From: Cyclaneusma minus
Lineage: Eukaryota > Ascomycota > Leotiomycetes > Marthamycetales > Marthamycetaceae
DNA length: 64,000 nucleotides
Assembly (NCBI GenBank): GCA_037179335.1
Contig: JAKZHN010000043.1
Location: forward strand, 186,001 to 250,000
Reading direction: 5' to 3'
Shown here piece by piece: positions 10,482-21,562 of the stretch (position 1 is the first letter of the stretch; each line of letters begins with the position of its first letter). The notes beneath the pieces are model-generated. The model did not search any database. It was not told the origin of the DNA and saw only the letters and a list, made by a program, of their open reading frames with translations. A program made the translations under genes and the position numbers.

Positions 10482-12190
10482 TCACGCCTGAGTCACATGC
10501 TTCCCATCCTCACCTCCTCTCAACGCAAGCAGCGCCCTTACATCCGTCACATACTGCAGTCCTTCCAGCAACGGCACCAAATGCAACAAGTCATTATCCG
10601 TCGGATCATTGATCCAGCCCTCTATGGGTATCGCATTATCTATTTCCCCCTTCGTCAGTGACCAACGATCCAAAAGAAAAGCAGGCCATGTTGGCGAGGG
10701 AAAAAGAGAACATACCTTCGTGAAAAGCATAGCTTTGAGGACTGTTGTCCAGGATCATGACCTTGCTCAAGTCTGGCTCGACGCAAGTTAGGTCTTTGAT
10801 GAAGGCGCCTGCTCGGTATGTACAGTGCTGACGATAGTATCTGCCGGAGAAGAATTTGCGTTCCTGTTCGAGCCAGTCTATTACTGGGTCGGCGTATTCT
10901 TGGACTGAGGCGGTGAATATGACGAGGTTGTACCATTTGCATACCTGTTTTTGAAACCGTGAGCACTGTGACGGGACAAATGTATCGGGAATAAGACCTC
11001 ACCCTTCGAAGAAAATCGTCGCAGTGGGGTCGCTTGTGGACGTAGTATAAAATAGGATGCTGTGGACCAGCTGTCCTTTCCCCTGAGGAACCGAGATAGG
11101 TGTTGAGTTTGACCTCAACCATGTGGCCGGTGCTCATTCGGCCTCCTTTTGCCATGCTGTGAATCAGGGTCTCGTCGAGATCGAGTATCAAGGTTTTCTG
11201 AGCTAGTCTGCCATTCGAGCCTTCGGGGCGGGAATATGAAGGTTGCCGCAGGGGGATCAGGGGTCTGGGAGGTGCGGTGGTGCGAGGATATTTGGTCATC
11301 AGGAGAGAATTGCTGGGCGAAGTGGGCGATTTGAGCGTGGCAGGAGAGATATCTGACCCGGGCGTTCCGTTCCCGGTGCTGTTTGTCGAAGTGGATGAGG
11401 CTTTGCGATGTTTCCGATTTCTCAGGGTCTCTTCGCTACTTTGGAGCTTTATACGTATAGATCGCCGGGCAGGGTCGATTACATCCGCGCTTTGTAGAGT
11501 TTTGGATCGTGTGTGCCGTGCAGGAGAATCTGCATCCATTTCTTTACGCCGGCCCTCGGACCTGTCGAATTCCGACTCAGAGGACATGCCTGATGACGAG
11601 GACGATATTGAGGGAGACCGTTTGGATTTGACCGAACCTCCACGTTTACTTGACGACCGGCTTTTCCCATCCTTACTTGCGCCGGTGTCTTCCTCATGCG
11701 AAGACCCATCCAGCCCATGCCTGCCTAGCCTTTTACCAGCTTGGCCCGGTGCGGTTCCTCGTCGCAGAAAGTAAAAGGGTGCAAAATTCCCGTGCTCGTC
11801 ATATAAACAGGCTATTAGGTATATGCCAGGCGCAGCAATTGTCGACAGAATCCAGCGGAACGAGTCGATCACGCCGCTGGATATACGTCTCGGTATTGTA
11901 TGCCATCCCGTCAACCTGGGATCATCGGTCTCGTCCTCAGGGCGCGAGAGCAGTGCGCTCTTCTCATCGACAGCGCTGTCTGGATGGTCCCCTGAAAACG
12001 ATTCTTCTGCGCGCTTCTTCTCGGCGCCACTTTCCAACTCAAAAGTGTCGTCTCGAGAGCTTCTTCTCGCATCGTCGGTTGCTAATCCCAGAGGATTGCC
12101 AAGGGGATTCGCGCGCGGCTGAGTTGATGGCGTGTTGGGCGGCGAAACTCGCGCGGAGAGGATATTCAGCGAGTTCATCGTCTTCTGCAA
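10482..12190 (-). CDS. nem1: Nem1-type nuclear envelope phosphatase (FCP/NIF family)
   Basis: Three exons: 12190-11003, 10944-10716, 10639-10482; introns of 58 and 76 nt with gtgagg/cag and gtatgt/tag borders; about 524 aa. The HAD-family phosphatase domain starts with DLDETLIHS at residues 337-345 (nucleophile Asp and acid Asp of DxDx(T/V)), and continues with YVHKRPHCDDFLRR, VIFTASVQEYADPVID, RQHCTYRAGAFIKDL and ILDNSPQSYAFHE, then NAIPIEGWINDPTDNDLLHLVPLLEGL. The N-terminal half is Ser/Lys rich with a hydrophobic segment near 105-131 (VIDSFRWILSTIAAPGIYLIA), as expected for the membrane anchor. In yeast Nem1 with Spo7 dephosphorylates Pah1 lipin at the nuclear envelope/ER, controlling lipid synthesis. 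The start at 12190 could alternatively be the Met five codons in. It is divergent from lst8. Confidence 0.93.
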
Positions 12191-13068
12191 GCCATGAAGT
12201 GGGACGATCTTTGGCGGGAGGCGTCAGCACTGGCGAGAGTTTGGCGGCATGTACAGCAGCCGGAGCTTCGCGAGAATGATCTCGCAATGTTCTGGGTGTT
12301 CCGGTATCAGGATGCGCCTCGGAATAGCATTAGACACGACAAAGGTGACGACGGTATGGTTGAGCGGAGGACGGAGGTTTGACCTGAGGGCTGGTCCTTG
12401 TCGAAAGCACGGTGCAAGACCCCAACCCGACCCAACGGCTTTCGAGTTTCTGGGAATAAATTGTACGACCGATAGTGTTTGCAGGGCTCCGGGGTAGACA
12501 AAGGAGCTACGGGCTTGTATCTTGTCGATCACCGACGACGAGCTGGCTCATTCAACGACAGAGCGCCTCTAAGCAGCAGCGGCCCATACCAGCGGTGCTG
12601 TGGTTCATATATCGGAAGAGCGGAGTCAGGTGTTGAACATGCCTCCTCGTGGCTGCTCCACCCCGGGGGCCGCGAAGGACGACGCCGAGCTTCCGAGCTC
12701 CAAAATAAGAAACCCCTTGCTCTCAGATCAATTACATGTGCGCTTTCAACGTCTTTCTGTACAATACATTGAACTTCCGTGCTGGAAATACGACGACAAT
12801 CTTTACTACGACAGAGATGTGACATAAATATACAACGAGGCGATGGCGGGGTTCAAATTCAAAATCATTGAGGGTACATACTTTTCATAGCTCTCGCTTC
12901 GGCGGAATGATATTCCGCTCGAGCCCCAAAATCGGTAGGCGGTGGGCTTCGCAGCTCTCAAGTCGCGACAGCCCTCTCAACTCCCGCATTTCCTGTCGCA
13001 TCCCTATATACCTCCGTCAAAGGGATATGTTGTCGGTGTAGAGCATCCAGCCTGAGCTGTTTGCCAAC
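12191..13068. promoter_or_regulatory. Shared divergent promoter region, nem1 / lst8
   Basis: The 878 bp between two divergent start codons must carry both promoters and 5' leaders. No intervening gene is supported; open frames on both strands here lack domain features. No specific factor sites can be assigned with confidence. Confidence 0.5.
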
Positions 13069-14327
13069 ATGAGTGTGATCCTCTGTACCGGTGAGTCTGC
13101 GACCATCTCCGCCCATCATCACCGTCCGCCATGAAGGCCTCCAACCTGCCCGCCTTGCAGACCCTCACGACCGAGCAGATCGTCGGGGCCATGCTACCTG
13201 AAGAACATGCAAACGCTAACGGGGATTTGATTCTTGCCACAGCCGGTTACGACCATACTATCCGGTCGGTGCTGTTGCTGTCTTCCTTGACTCGTGCTGT
13301 GGCTGACTGGCGACAGATTCTGGGAAGCTCTCTCCGGCATCTGCTCGCGTACCATCCAGCACCCCGACTCGCAGGTGAACCGTCTCTGCATTTCCCCCGA
13401 CAAGAGGTTCCTCGCCGCCGCTGGCCACCACTCTGTCAAGCTCTATGATATCAAGTCGACCAACCCAAACCCTCTCTTGACCTTCGAGGGCCACTCCACC
13501 AACATTACTGGTGTCGCATTCCACTGTGAGGGCAAATGGATGGTCACGAGCTCCGAGGACGGCACTGTCAAGATCTGGGAGACGCGCAGCGGTACTATCC
13601 AGCGAAGCTACACCCATGACCACCCAGTCAACGATGTTGTCATTCACCCCAACCAGGGCGAGATCATCAGCTGTGACCGTGGTGGATGCGTCCGAGTTTG
13701 GGACTTGGCCGAGAACAACTGCTCGCATAACTTGATCCCCGAGGAAGATGTCCCCATGGCCAGTGTCACAGTTGCGAGCGACGGATCTACTCTCTGTGCT
13801 GGAAGCAACAGCGTAAGTCTGACCTGTCTTTCCCTAGCAATGAATGCTTGAAGCTCTACTGGGCAAGACTGACTCCAACCCAGGGCAATGTCTACGTCTG
13901 GCACCTAGTCCAAGAACGCGAGAAGACCCAACTCATCCCCCTTACTCACTTCCGAGCCCACAACCAGTACATCACGCGCGTCCTGCTCTCCCCCGACGTC
14001 AAGAAGCTCGCAACCTGCAGCGCCGACCACACCGCGCGCATCTGGGAAGTCAAGGATCTCGACAGCCTGCTGCCCAATGCCAAAGACCCCCAAGCTGCTG
14101 CAAACGCCGAGCCCAAGCCCTTCAGACTTGAGAGCACTTTGGCAAACCATCAGCGCTGGGTCTGGGATTGCGCCTTCAGTGCTGACAGTGCGTATCTCGT
14201 GACCGCTTGCAGTGACCACTATGCCAGACTCTGGGAACTGCACTCGCAGCAGATTATTCGCCAGTACAATGGTCATCACAGGGGCGCAGTGTGTGTTGCT
14301 CTCAACGATTACTCGGAGGCGCGTTGA
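13069..14327 (+). CDS. lst8: Lst8, WD40 subunit of TOR complexes
   Basis: Four exons: 13069-13090, 13243-13264 (two micro-exons of 22 nt), 13317-13812 and 13884-14327; about 327 aa. Introns 152, 52 and 71 nt. The product starts MSVILCTAGYDHTIRFWEALSGICSRTIQHPDSQ (read across the splices), the canonical Lst8/Pop3/mLST8 start, and has seven WD repeats covering the whole protein, with WD endings such as VKLYDI, VKIWET, VRVWDL, VYVWHL, ARIWEV and ARLWEL, and the conserved tail GAVCVALNDYSE. Lst8 binds the kinase domain of TOR in TORC1 and TORC2 and is required for nutrient-controlled growth. The early introns are typical of filamentous-fungal lst8. Transcribed divergently from nem1. Confidence 0.95.
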
Positions 14328-15402
14328 TTGTGAGCTGCGCCGGAGAGTTTGCTTTTAGTCTATGGACCTCGTCTCGATTGCCAGCAATGGTGCCGATACT
14401 TTGCGACGACCGCTATCACCGGTTTTATGACCCTGCTTTGGTCCACTGCCGTTGGGTTGAGTCTATGGACTTCGTCTCAAGTCGGGGAGCACGGCCGCGT
14501 GGTCGAGGCATCGGTTTTCCGGCCTTCGCCATCTCGGTCCTCAACCTGTACGTGCCCAGGATCCTTTTCCGTTTGGCAACATTGGCCGGAGCCAAGTCAG
14601 GGGCCAAAAGACATGCAATAGTGCAATGGTGGTACTTCGCCTTTCTCTTTGTGGAGATCATTCTTGTCCCTTCTGCTTACGGCATCGGACTTGATGACCT
14701 TTCTATGATCGCTACAAAGCCCTATACTACCTTTGCCTATACCTCGGAGCCAACATACCGAACTCAGCCGACTACTTCCTCGGATACCTGTTCCTCTTTT
14801 AGGGCGGTGTCGGACACGTCATTACCAACCGAGACTTTCGACAACTTTCCGGGAAGATAGAACTTCGAGGGCACCATCCGTTGACTTTCCTCGTCGGTTC
14901 TGCTTTTAGATCCATCGACTCTTCTCGAATGGTCATATTTGCTGATTTATGAGTTGCATTCAACGGGAGTTCAAGTGGTATTTGATAAGGTTTCACGGAT
15001 ACCAAGGGCCAGTAAGCTTAAGGGATGGCGTTCTGGCGTGGATGCTGGTGTGAAGATACCATCCCAGTATGGATGATCATTTGCGGAGTTCTTTATGAGA
15101 TCGCTCACATAAGGGAATGAGTCTAGGGATAAAGTCTGAATGCTTATCTTCTTTGACCTCTATTTAACATGATACCGACTCTGAAGTGTCATCGTGTATA
15201 CTGTCGTAATCTTTCATTCTTGAACATTGTACCCAAAAGTGTCCTGGTATTCCATCAATTCTACCTCACCCGAACCGCCCCTCAAAGACGCCAGCGCTAT
15301 GCTCCAATATGAATTTCACATTATTCGGCCCACTCGATGCAACCAAATTCAACCCAATCCAGTTCCATCCAGCCCGCTAGAGTCTGTCGGCCCCGATCCC
15401 AA
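14328..15402. other. Intergenic between convergent genes
   Basis: Lies between the 3' ends of lst8 and cex1. The word agtctatggac with a following tcgtctc occurs twice about 100 bp apart (near 14358 and 14460). Frames in the area lack recognisable domains. No gene called. Confidence 0.45.
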
Positions 15403-17948
15403 TTACCACCCATCACCCCATCCATCATCATCCACCGTATCCTTCGGCTTCGTATCAATCTTCTTCGCCACCACCGGCTTCGTCTTCGTCGCCGTCACAG
15501 GAGCCGCGGCCTTCTTCGCCCCCAAACTCCCTGTCGTATTCCCCCTAACCCCCACCCCAGGCCTCCCATTTGCCGCAGCAGGCGCAGTTGCCGGCGTCTT
15601 CGCCAGTCCCTTGGGCAACGGCTTCTCCCCAACTTTCTTCCCACTCTGTGCCGCCAACCAACCTGCAAAGTCCGGCTCGCCGTTATCATCAAACGGGTTC
15701 GCTGGATTGGCTGCTGCTTTGGATTTTGAGGCGAACGCGGCACCGGTGGATTGAACAGCAGACTTGTTTTCAGATTTCGCATCGTGAAACAGATCGTCTT
15801 CGTCGTCCATTTCGCCCCATGCGTCGAGTCCGTCGTCGTCATCGGCGGGTTCGGGGGAGGCGAAACCGGATGCGCTGGGGGAGGTGACGGCTTGGCGATG
15901 CAGGGCTGATGCGGAGGCTGTGCTGGGGGGTGGGCGGATGGATTGCTGGGTTACGGGGGCGGAGTTGGGACGTGTTGGGTCGGGGGCAAGTTCTGCTGGA
16001 GGCGCTTTGGTGCCACCGCCATTGGCGTTTGGCTCGATCTCGCCTGCTGCAGCGGATAGCTTGTTCGTGAAGCTAGAGATGGCCCAGCCGGTCCAGCTTG
16101 CGGTGTTGTCGGTGGGCTGGGGCGTGCTCATGCGGGGGGTGTTGGCGTTGGAGTTGTCTAAAGTGGAGGGTGGAGGCAGTACGGAGTCGGGCATCTGGGC
16201 GGCGGATTTGCGGATCTTGGATAGGTAGACGTCGAGGGTTTTGTTGGCGGAGTCGCGGACGAGCTTTTCTTTGTCGATGAGAGAGGGGCAGATGGAAGGG
16301 AGGATGCGTTGGGCGCAGTCGTCGTCGGAAAAGACGTCGGCGGTTGCGGCGAGGGCAAGGAGGGCCGCGTTGCGGGCGTGCACAAAGGGGTCGCGGAGGG
16401 AGCGGGAAAACGCTGCCACGAGGACCTTGGATCTCGTGGAGACACCGAGATTCCGGGAGATTTTCCCCAGGCAGATGGTGGTGTTGGTGCGGATACCGGC
16501 TTCCTGGTCGTTTTGGGTTTTGGCGAGGTATTTGAGGAGTTCACCGTTGATGGTGCGGTCGGAGAGCTTGGAGATGATGGTGAGGACCGCTTTCACGGTC
16601 TGTTCTCGTACGACGGGAGCCAAATCCGTGAATCCAGTCACCATTTGGGGAAAGATTTTATCGTTGACGACCTTCTGGGAAAGCCGGTCTATCATGTGAG
16701 GGAGGTTATCCAGGAGGCAGACTCGAAGAACCCGGTCAGGGCTAGTAAAAAGGCGGACGACAACTGGTGTAATTTTGGACTCGAAGTCATCATCAGAAAG
16801 CTGTTTTGCTATCTTCATTATGACACTGAAGACTTTGGGACCTCCGCCTCCAAACTCAACGGACTTGAGTAGCTCTGGGAGGATCTTCATCCGGAAAAAG
16901 TCTTCTGGAAAGTCATCGGACAGGTTTTCTAGGTCACTGGTTTATTCATTCAGTATAACTTCTTGACATCATGAAGATGCATAGTCCACTTACTCTAAGA
17001 GCTCTTCCCGCTCGCTCTCGGTCTTCATGCCGAGATTATCGACGTTCTCGGTCAATTTGATTAAAGGGGTCTCGAAAAAGCCTCCATTTCTCCGGCCTTG
17101 CTCGATGAAATGGCCCGCACTCAGTCTTGCTTTAGGATTTGCATTGACCAGACGCTTATAGCTCGAATGCATGCTCGGTGGAATATTTTTCGTCTGTCCA
17201 GCCTGGTCGGAGCTCATAAAGTCTCCATTAAAGACCTCAAATATCAAAGTCCCAAGATTGAAAGAATCCACCGCACCAATGGGGTTCTTTTTGATCGTGT
17301 CCCATTGACCTGATCTCGATATTTCAGGTGCGGTATATCTTCCCGCATCTGGCACAAGACTCCCATGAGTATATATGATGGCCTGATCATCATTCATACT
17401 GCTGAGCACCTCGAAGCCACCCAATTTCCATTCTCCGCTTTCGCTGGCGTAAATGGAAGCCGCCTTGAGTCCGCCGTGGACGGACGAGGCATCATCATTG
17501 ATAAATTTGACCGTCTTCGCGACGAAGTAAAGGCCCCATTTCAGGGTTTCCGGGCTCAAGCTCTTCCTCTTGAGGAACCACCTGATTGGCGTCAGGCGCT
17601 CGGTAGCGATATAAATATAAGACTCCGTCTCGACAGTGTCCAGCACTTTGATCACGCCCGGATGTCGCAGAGTTCGGAGCTTGCGCAGGGCGTTTCTGGC
17701 TAAGGGGAGGTACGATTTGTTCGCGTTCACATCGAATGAAAATATGCTGCAGTTCGAATTGTCCTCCTGCTACATATTAGCATTGTGGGTAGCTGGACAC
17801 GGAGGTTCTGCGCTCATTCACATACCCGTCGGGTGCCATTGTAGAGTGTCCAGATTGACTGATCAATGTCGACTCTGTCGCCGAAAGTGTAGGGGAATGG
17901 CGGGCCTTTGGAAATGGCCGAGGCAACAGCAGACTTGAGGAAATCCAT
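15403..17948 (-). CDS. cex1: Scy1-like pseudokinase Cex1 (SCYL1 family)
   Basis: Three exons: 17948-17826, 17769-16994, 16936-15403; introns 56 and 57 nt; 810 aa. N-terminal kinase-like domain (residues about 1-290) starts MDFLKSAVASAISKGPPFPYTFGDRV, with hinge region YIYIATERLTP. The catalytic motifs are degenerate: the HRD position reads VHGGLKAASIY and the DFG position reads LGGFE, so it is a pseudokinase. It is followed by HEAT-type helical repeats (about 300-560: LLDNLPHMIDRLS, FPQMVTGFTDLAPVVREQTVKAVL, DPFVHARNAALLALAATADVF) and a Pro/Ala/Lys tail ending DDDGWGDGW, an acidic-aromatic C-terminal motif. Yeast Cex1 aids tRNA export from the nucleus and, like SCYL1, associates with COPI traffic. 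The role here is inferred from the family. Confidence 0.92.
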
Positions 17949-18322
17949 GGCAGACGTGGCGGATCATGCGAAATGGATGTGATGGAGTAGATAGCGAGTG
18001 CGTGATTCCCTCCATGTACAAAGTAAGTATTAAGTACCTCTCGTGGTGGTTTAGAACCAAATTAGGCGAAAAGAGGGCGGTGAACCGTGGCAGAACCCAA
18101 TCACACACACGATCATCACATTGGGCAGAGCCTGCAGGAGTATGCCAAATCATCTCCTAGACTCCGGACCCAGGAGTTTTGCAACCGCCCTGGCCTATTC
18201 TGAACTACGAAAAGCTCCACCTGTTTTTATCCCAGGGCAGCCTCTATTTTACTCTTCCATCACCCATATGCACATCGCCAAATCGGAATCCACATATACA
18301 ACCATCGCTTCCCAATCCCCCC
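17949..18322. other. Short intergenic stretch
   Basis: Promoter side of cex1 and 3' flank of the GH18 gene. No further gene or repeat seen. Confidence 0.5.
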
Positions 18323-19563
18323 TCACGACTCCGTCCCAGCCCACGTCCCCGTCAAAACAGCTCCCATCTCATCAGCCCAAACCCACGGCGCCGCCAAATC
18401 TCCCGGATCTGAATTGAAGTATTCCCAACCCGCCACACCCCCAAATGTCGGAAACTTATTCATCAGCGTATCAACCGTCGTCGCCAAGTCATCCACACTA
18501 TCGTAATCCGCATACCCATCATCCGGATTCGTAAGTACCGTCATCACAATCTTCTTCGGGTCCCAGCCGTAAGCAATCATTTTTGCGTAGCCCAAAGGCG
18601 TCGATGGGTCGCCCCATCCATCTTTTCGTTTATCACATGTTAGCTAAGCTGCCAAAATTCCGCATCTCCGTCAAGAACATCTGGAAATCGAGAGAATGCC
18701 GAGAGAGAGAGAGGGAGAGGAGAAATCTTACTGTAAAACTGCACGTTATACCAATCCACTCCTGACGGCATCTGTTTCTCAAACAGCAAATAATCAAACC
18801 CACTCAACCCACCACTCAATTCCGTCATCGCCGCCGCAACCGGCGCCATCGTCACTGTAAAACTCTCTCCAAAATCTCTCTTCAAATCCGTCACTAACTG
18901 TTCCACAGCATCCAGGGTCATATCTTGCTCAATATCCAAATCAATACCATCAAAGCCATATTCTCGCAGTCCGTTGCAGAGAATGTCGTACCAGTAGGCG
19001 TAGGTGGCGGTGTCGTTGGATGCGAGGGTTGCGGTGCTGTAGGAGCCCGCATAGCTGCCGCCGAGCATGGCGATGATTTTCACGCCGGCGGAACGCATAA
19101 CAGAGAGGTCGGCCCATAGTTGATCGTACTGGGTGGCGTTGATTGCCCAGTCGTTGAGGGTTAGGGGGGCGATCGTGGGGTCGTAGAGGGAGGCGTTGTT
19201 TAGGTGGAAGGCGGCGATGTTGAGAGCTGTGGGGATGAGGGGTGGGTTGGAGTTGATGAGGGGGAGAGGAGAAACATAGGGGCCGGCGTCGGAGTTGGGG
19301 TAGATGGTTTGGTGGTAGACGACGAGCTTGGGGGTGTATCCGAGGGATGTAGAGTTGGAGGATGCGGTTGTGTTTGCGTTGGCTGAGGTGCTGGTGTTGG
19401 AGTTGTCGCGGGGCCAGAGGGGGGAGGCGATGGTGGAGGGGAGGGAGATGATGCTGAAGAGAAGGAGGGAAAGGAAGGACGTGGAGAAGCCCACGGAGAT
19501 GGAACGAGTGACATTGTCCTGCGGCCTGCCCATCTTGGAAACGGACTGGATCTTGGTAGGCAA
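18323..19563 (-). CDS. Secreted GH18 chitinase-like protein
   Basis: Two exons: 19563-18732 and 18621-18323; intron 18731-18622 (gtaaga, branch gctaac, aag); 376 aa. The N-terminus contains a hydrophobic core (STSFLSLLLFSIISLPSTIAS) fitting a signal peptide, better placed if translation begins at the second Met (19533). Next comes an Asn/Thr/Ser linker, then a TIM-barrel: LVVYHQTIYPN as beta 1, AGVKIIAMLGGSY, and the GH18 signature YGFDGIDLDIEQ with the DxxDxDxE acid/base Glu at about residue 212. Across the splice the frame reads VQFYNGWGD, the expected strand beta 6 motif, which confirms the junction. Family members hydrolyse chitin or related N-acetylglucosamine polymers; a role in own-wall turnover or degradation cannot be distinguished. 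No chitin-binding module is visible. Confidence 0.9.
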
Positions 19564-21562
19564 GATCTGGAAAGGACTGAAACAACGAAAGCAGGGGAAT
19601 GATCGACAGCAACAGACGACTAAGGAAGCAAATTCCTAGCAGAAGACTTGAACAGGATACTTATAAGGAAAACACTTATCTGAGGTTCCAGGGCCTGTAT
19701 TCCATCTTGAGCAGCTGGGATAATGGTATTGATAGAGACAGGCGCAGCATCAGCCCCATCGGGAAGGGCAAATTGAAGATGCGGTTAGCAGGATTCCGAA
19801 GGAAGAGTTGAAGAAGTCCCGTCTACAGATGAGGTGGCCCTGCAGGACGCCTCATGTGGCCTCTCTAAAGAATGGGAAGGCTCACAATTGGAATTGTCAA
19901 GTGCAATATCACACCAAGGAAAAACAGTTACCTACGTACGACTCACCCAGCTCAGCCCATGTGCCGAGTTCATCATCTTCAGACAAGAAAATCAATAATT
20001 CAGTACTTCACGGGAAGGCAGATGGCTCGAGGCCTTGCCAATCAGGAGTTTCCAAATTGCCCAGCCTTTTTGACAGCGGATAGAGCATGTCTGTTGTGCT
20101 GCACCGAGCATCGTGGAAGGAGTGTGGACGTTGTGGATGTGTAAGTTGTATGTGGCAGAAGACGTCTCTCACCCGCGAACACCCACGCCAAGCCGCCGGG
20201 ACCGGGCGTTCTTAGCGATATCAGATTGCTCTTCGCTCACGAGGGCACATTTCATCCGCTTCTTACAACACACATTTAGCCAAAAGCACTTCTTCCAGCC
20301 CTCCAACACCATTCCGCTTCGAAATAATCTGCTATGACTTGATTAGCTGGATCTTGGCGCAGCGTGGCGGCAGCCAGCAAGCCGCTCGTCGTACTGGAAT
20401 CTTGCATGGTGCGATAGCATGTTTAACACGTTGTTGAGATGCACTCGACCTGCCGTTTGGGGCCGTCAGATTTGTGTTCAATGCACTGGATGAGGCTTGA
20501 TGCATTGCGGACGTATAAGCAAGATCAATCATTGAATCTATCTGCTCAGGAAACGCAGGCGATGCTGAGTGCGCCGTTTGGCTGGATCAGCGATGGTGAC
20601 TTTATGAGGTCAAGATCCGTCAGATGGGAAAAGGATGTGAATGCAGGGTCCAGGCTCTCGGAGGATTGCAAGGGGTAGCGGAACTGGAAGAAGTGAAGAA
20701 ATGGAGGACGGGAGATGTGGTCACTTTAAAGCTGGCTGTGGATCCGGGACTTGGGTTGGGGTGGGACAGGACAGATCCTCTGTGCTGTCAATCTCCCGTG
20801 ATGATATCCCATGTCGACGGCGATCTTGCTGCAAAGTCGTTTTCACGAGAATGTTACTCTGTCGACGACTGGGTCGAGGAAGACTTTATCCTGGAAAGAA
20901 AGGCCACGGCTTGATCGTCGGCTTAGTAGCTAAGCTTCGAAGCCCTCCCAACATCATCACCTCTCTATCAGCCTCACATGCACAATCACTTGCAGCTATC
21001 AATAATCACACTCATTCAAAATCTTCTTGGCTAGATTCGGCTACCAACTCATGCGCCGGCGAAGGAGCTTGGCCGGCGCAAAGGGAGGGCGGGGAGGAGG
21101 CATCGGGGCCCTCGAGGGCGAAGTGAATCGTTCGATCTAAGAGGATGCGCAGGGGTCTGGTGAAGCATTTGAGAGTCTGAGTCTTAAGCACACACTGCTG
21201 TTGCGTCTGGTGGTTGTTAACGCAGAAGTCAAAATTGGGTTGAGGTTGGCGCTTCGCGATCAGCGCGGAAGCGAGTGATCCGGCGGACGAGTAGCAAGCC
21301 GACCTTTCTATATAGTCTCTTCCCTGAGGACATTCTCGTAGTCATATCAGAGACATCACGTTGCATCTGTTGCTGCTTCTGGAGCATTTGCATATGTTGG
21401 GGGGTGCTAAAAGCTGTCAGTCCGCATCCCCTGGACGACTCGAAACGGCCAGAACGTACATGTTGCCGCCATTTTTCTGCATCGCTTGTCTAGCCAAATC
21501 ATAAAAGGCAACTTTCCACCATTTCCCGGTCATGCTAATAAACAACACGATCCTTCCCCTCC
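19564..21562. other. 2-kb gene-poor region
   Basis: Between the GH18 and glucoamylase genes. A plus-strand frame at 20624-20914 has a somewhat protein-like stretch (ELEEVKKWRTGDVVTLKL, then DWVEEDFILERK), but no ATG-led gene model or domain supports it; it may be a fragment. Nothing else is seen. Confidence 0.4.

Noticed and set aside
12840..12875. T-loop-like ggggttcaaattc as part of a tRNA gene
   Set aside because: The flanking bases do not pair as a T-stem and no anticodon or acceptor stem can be folded; similar words at 32709 and 5794 also fail.
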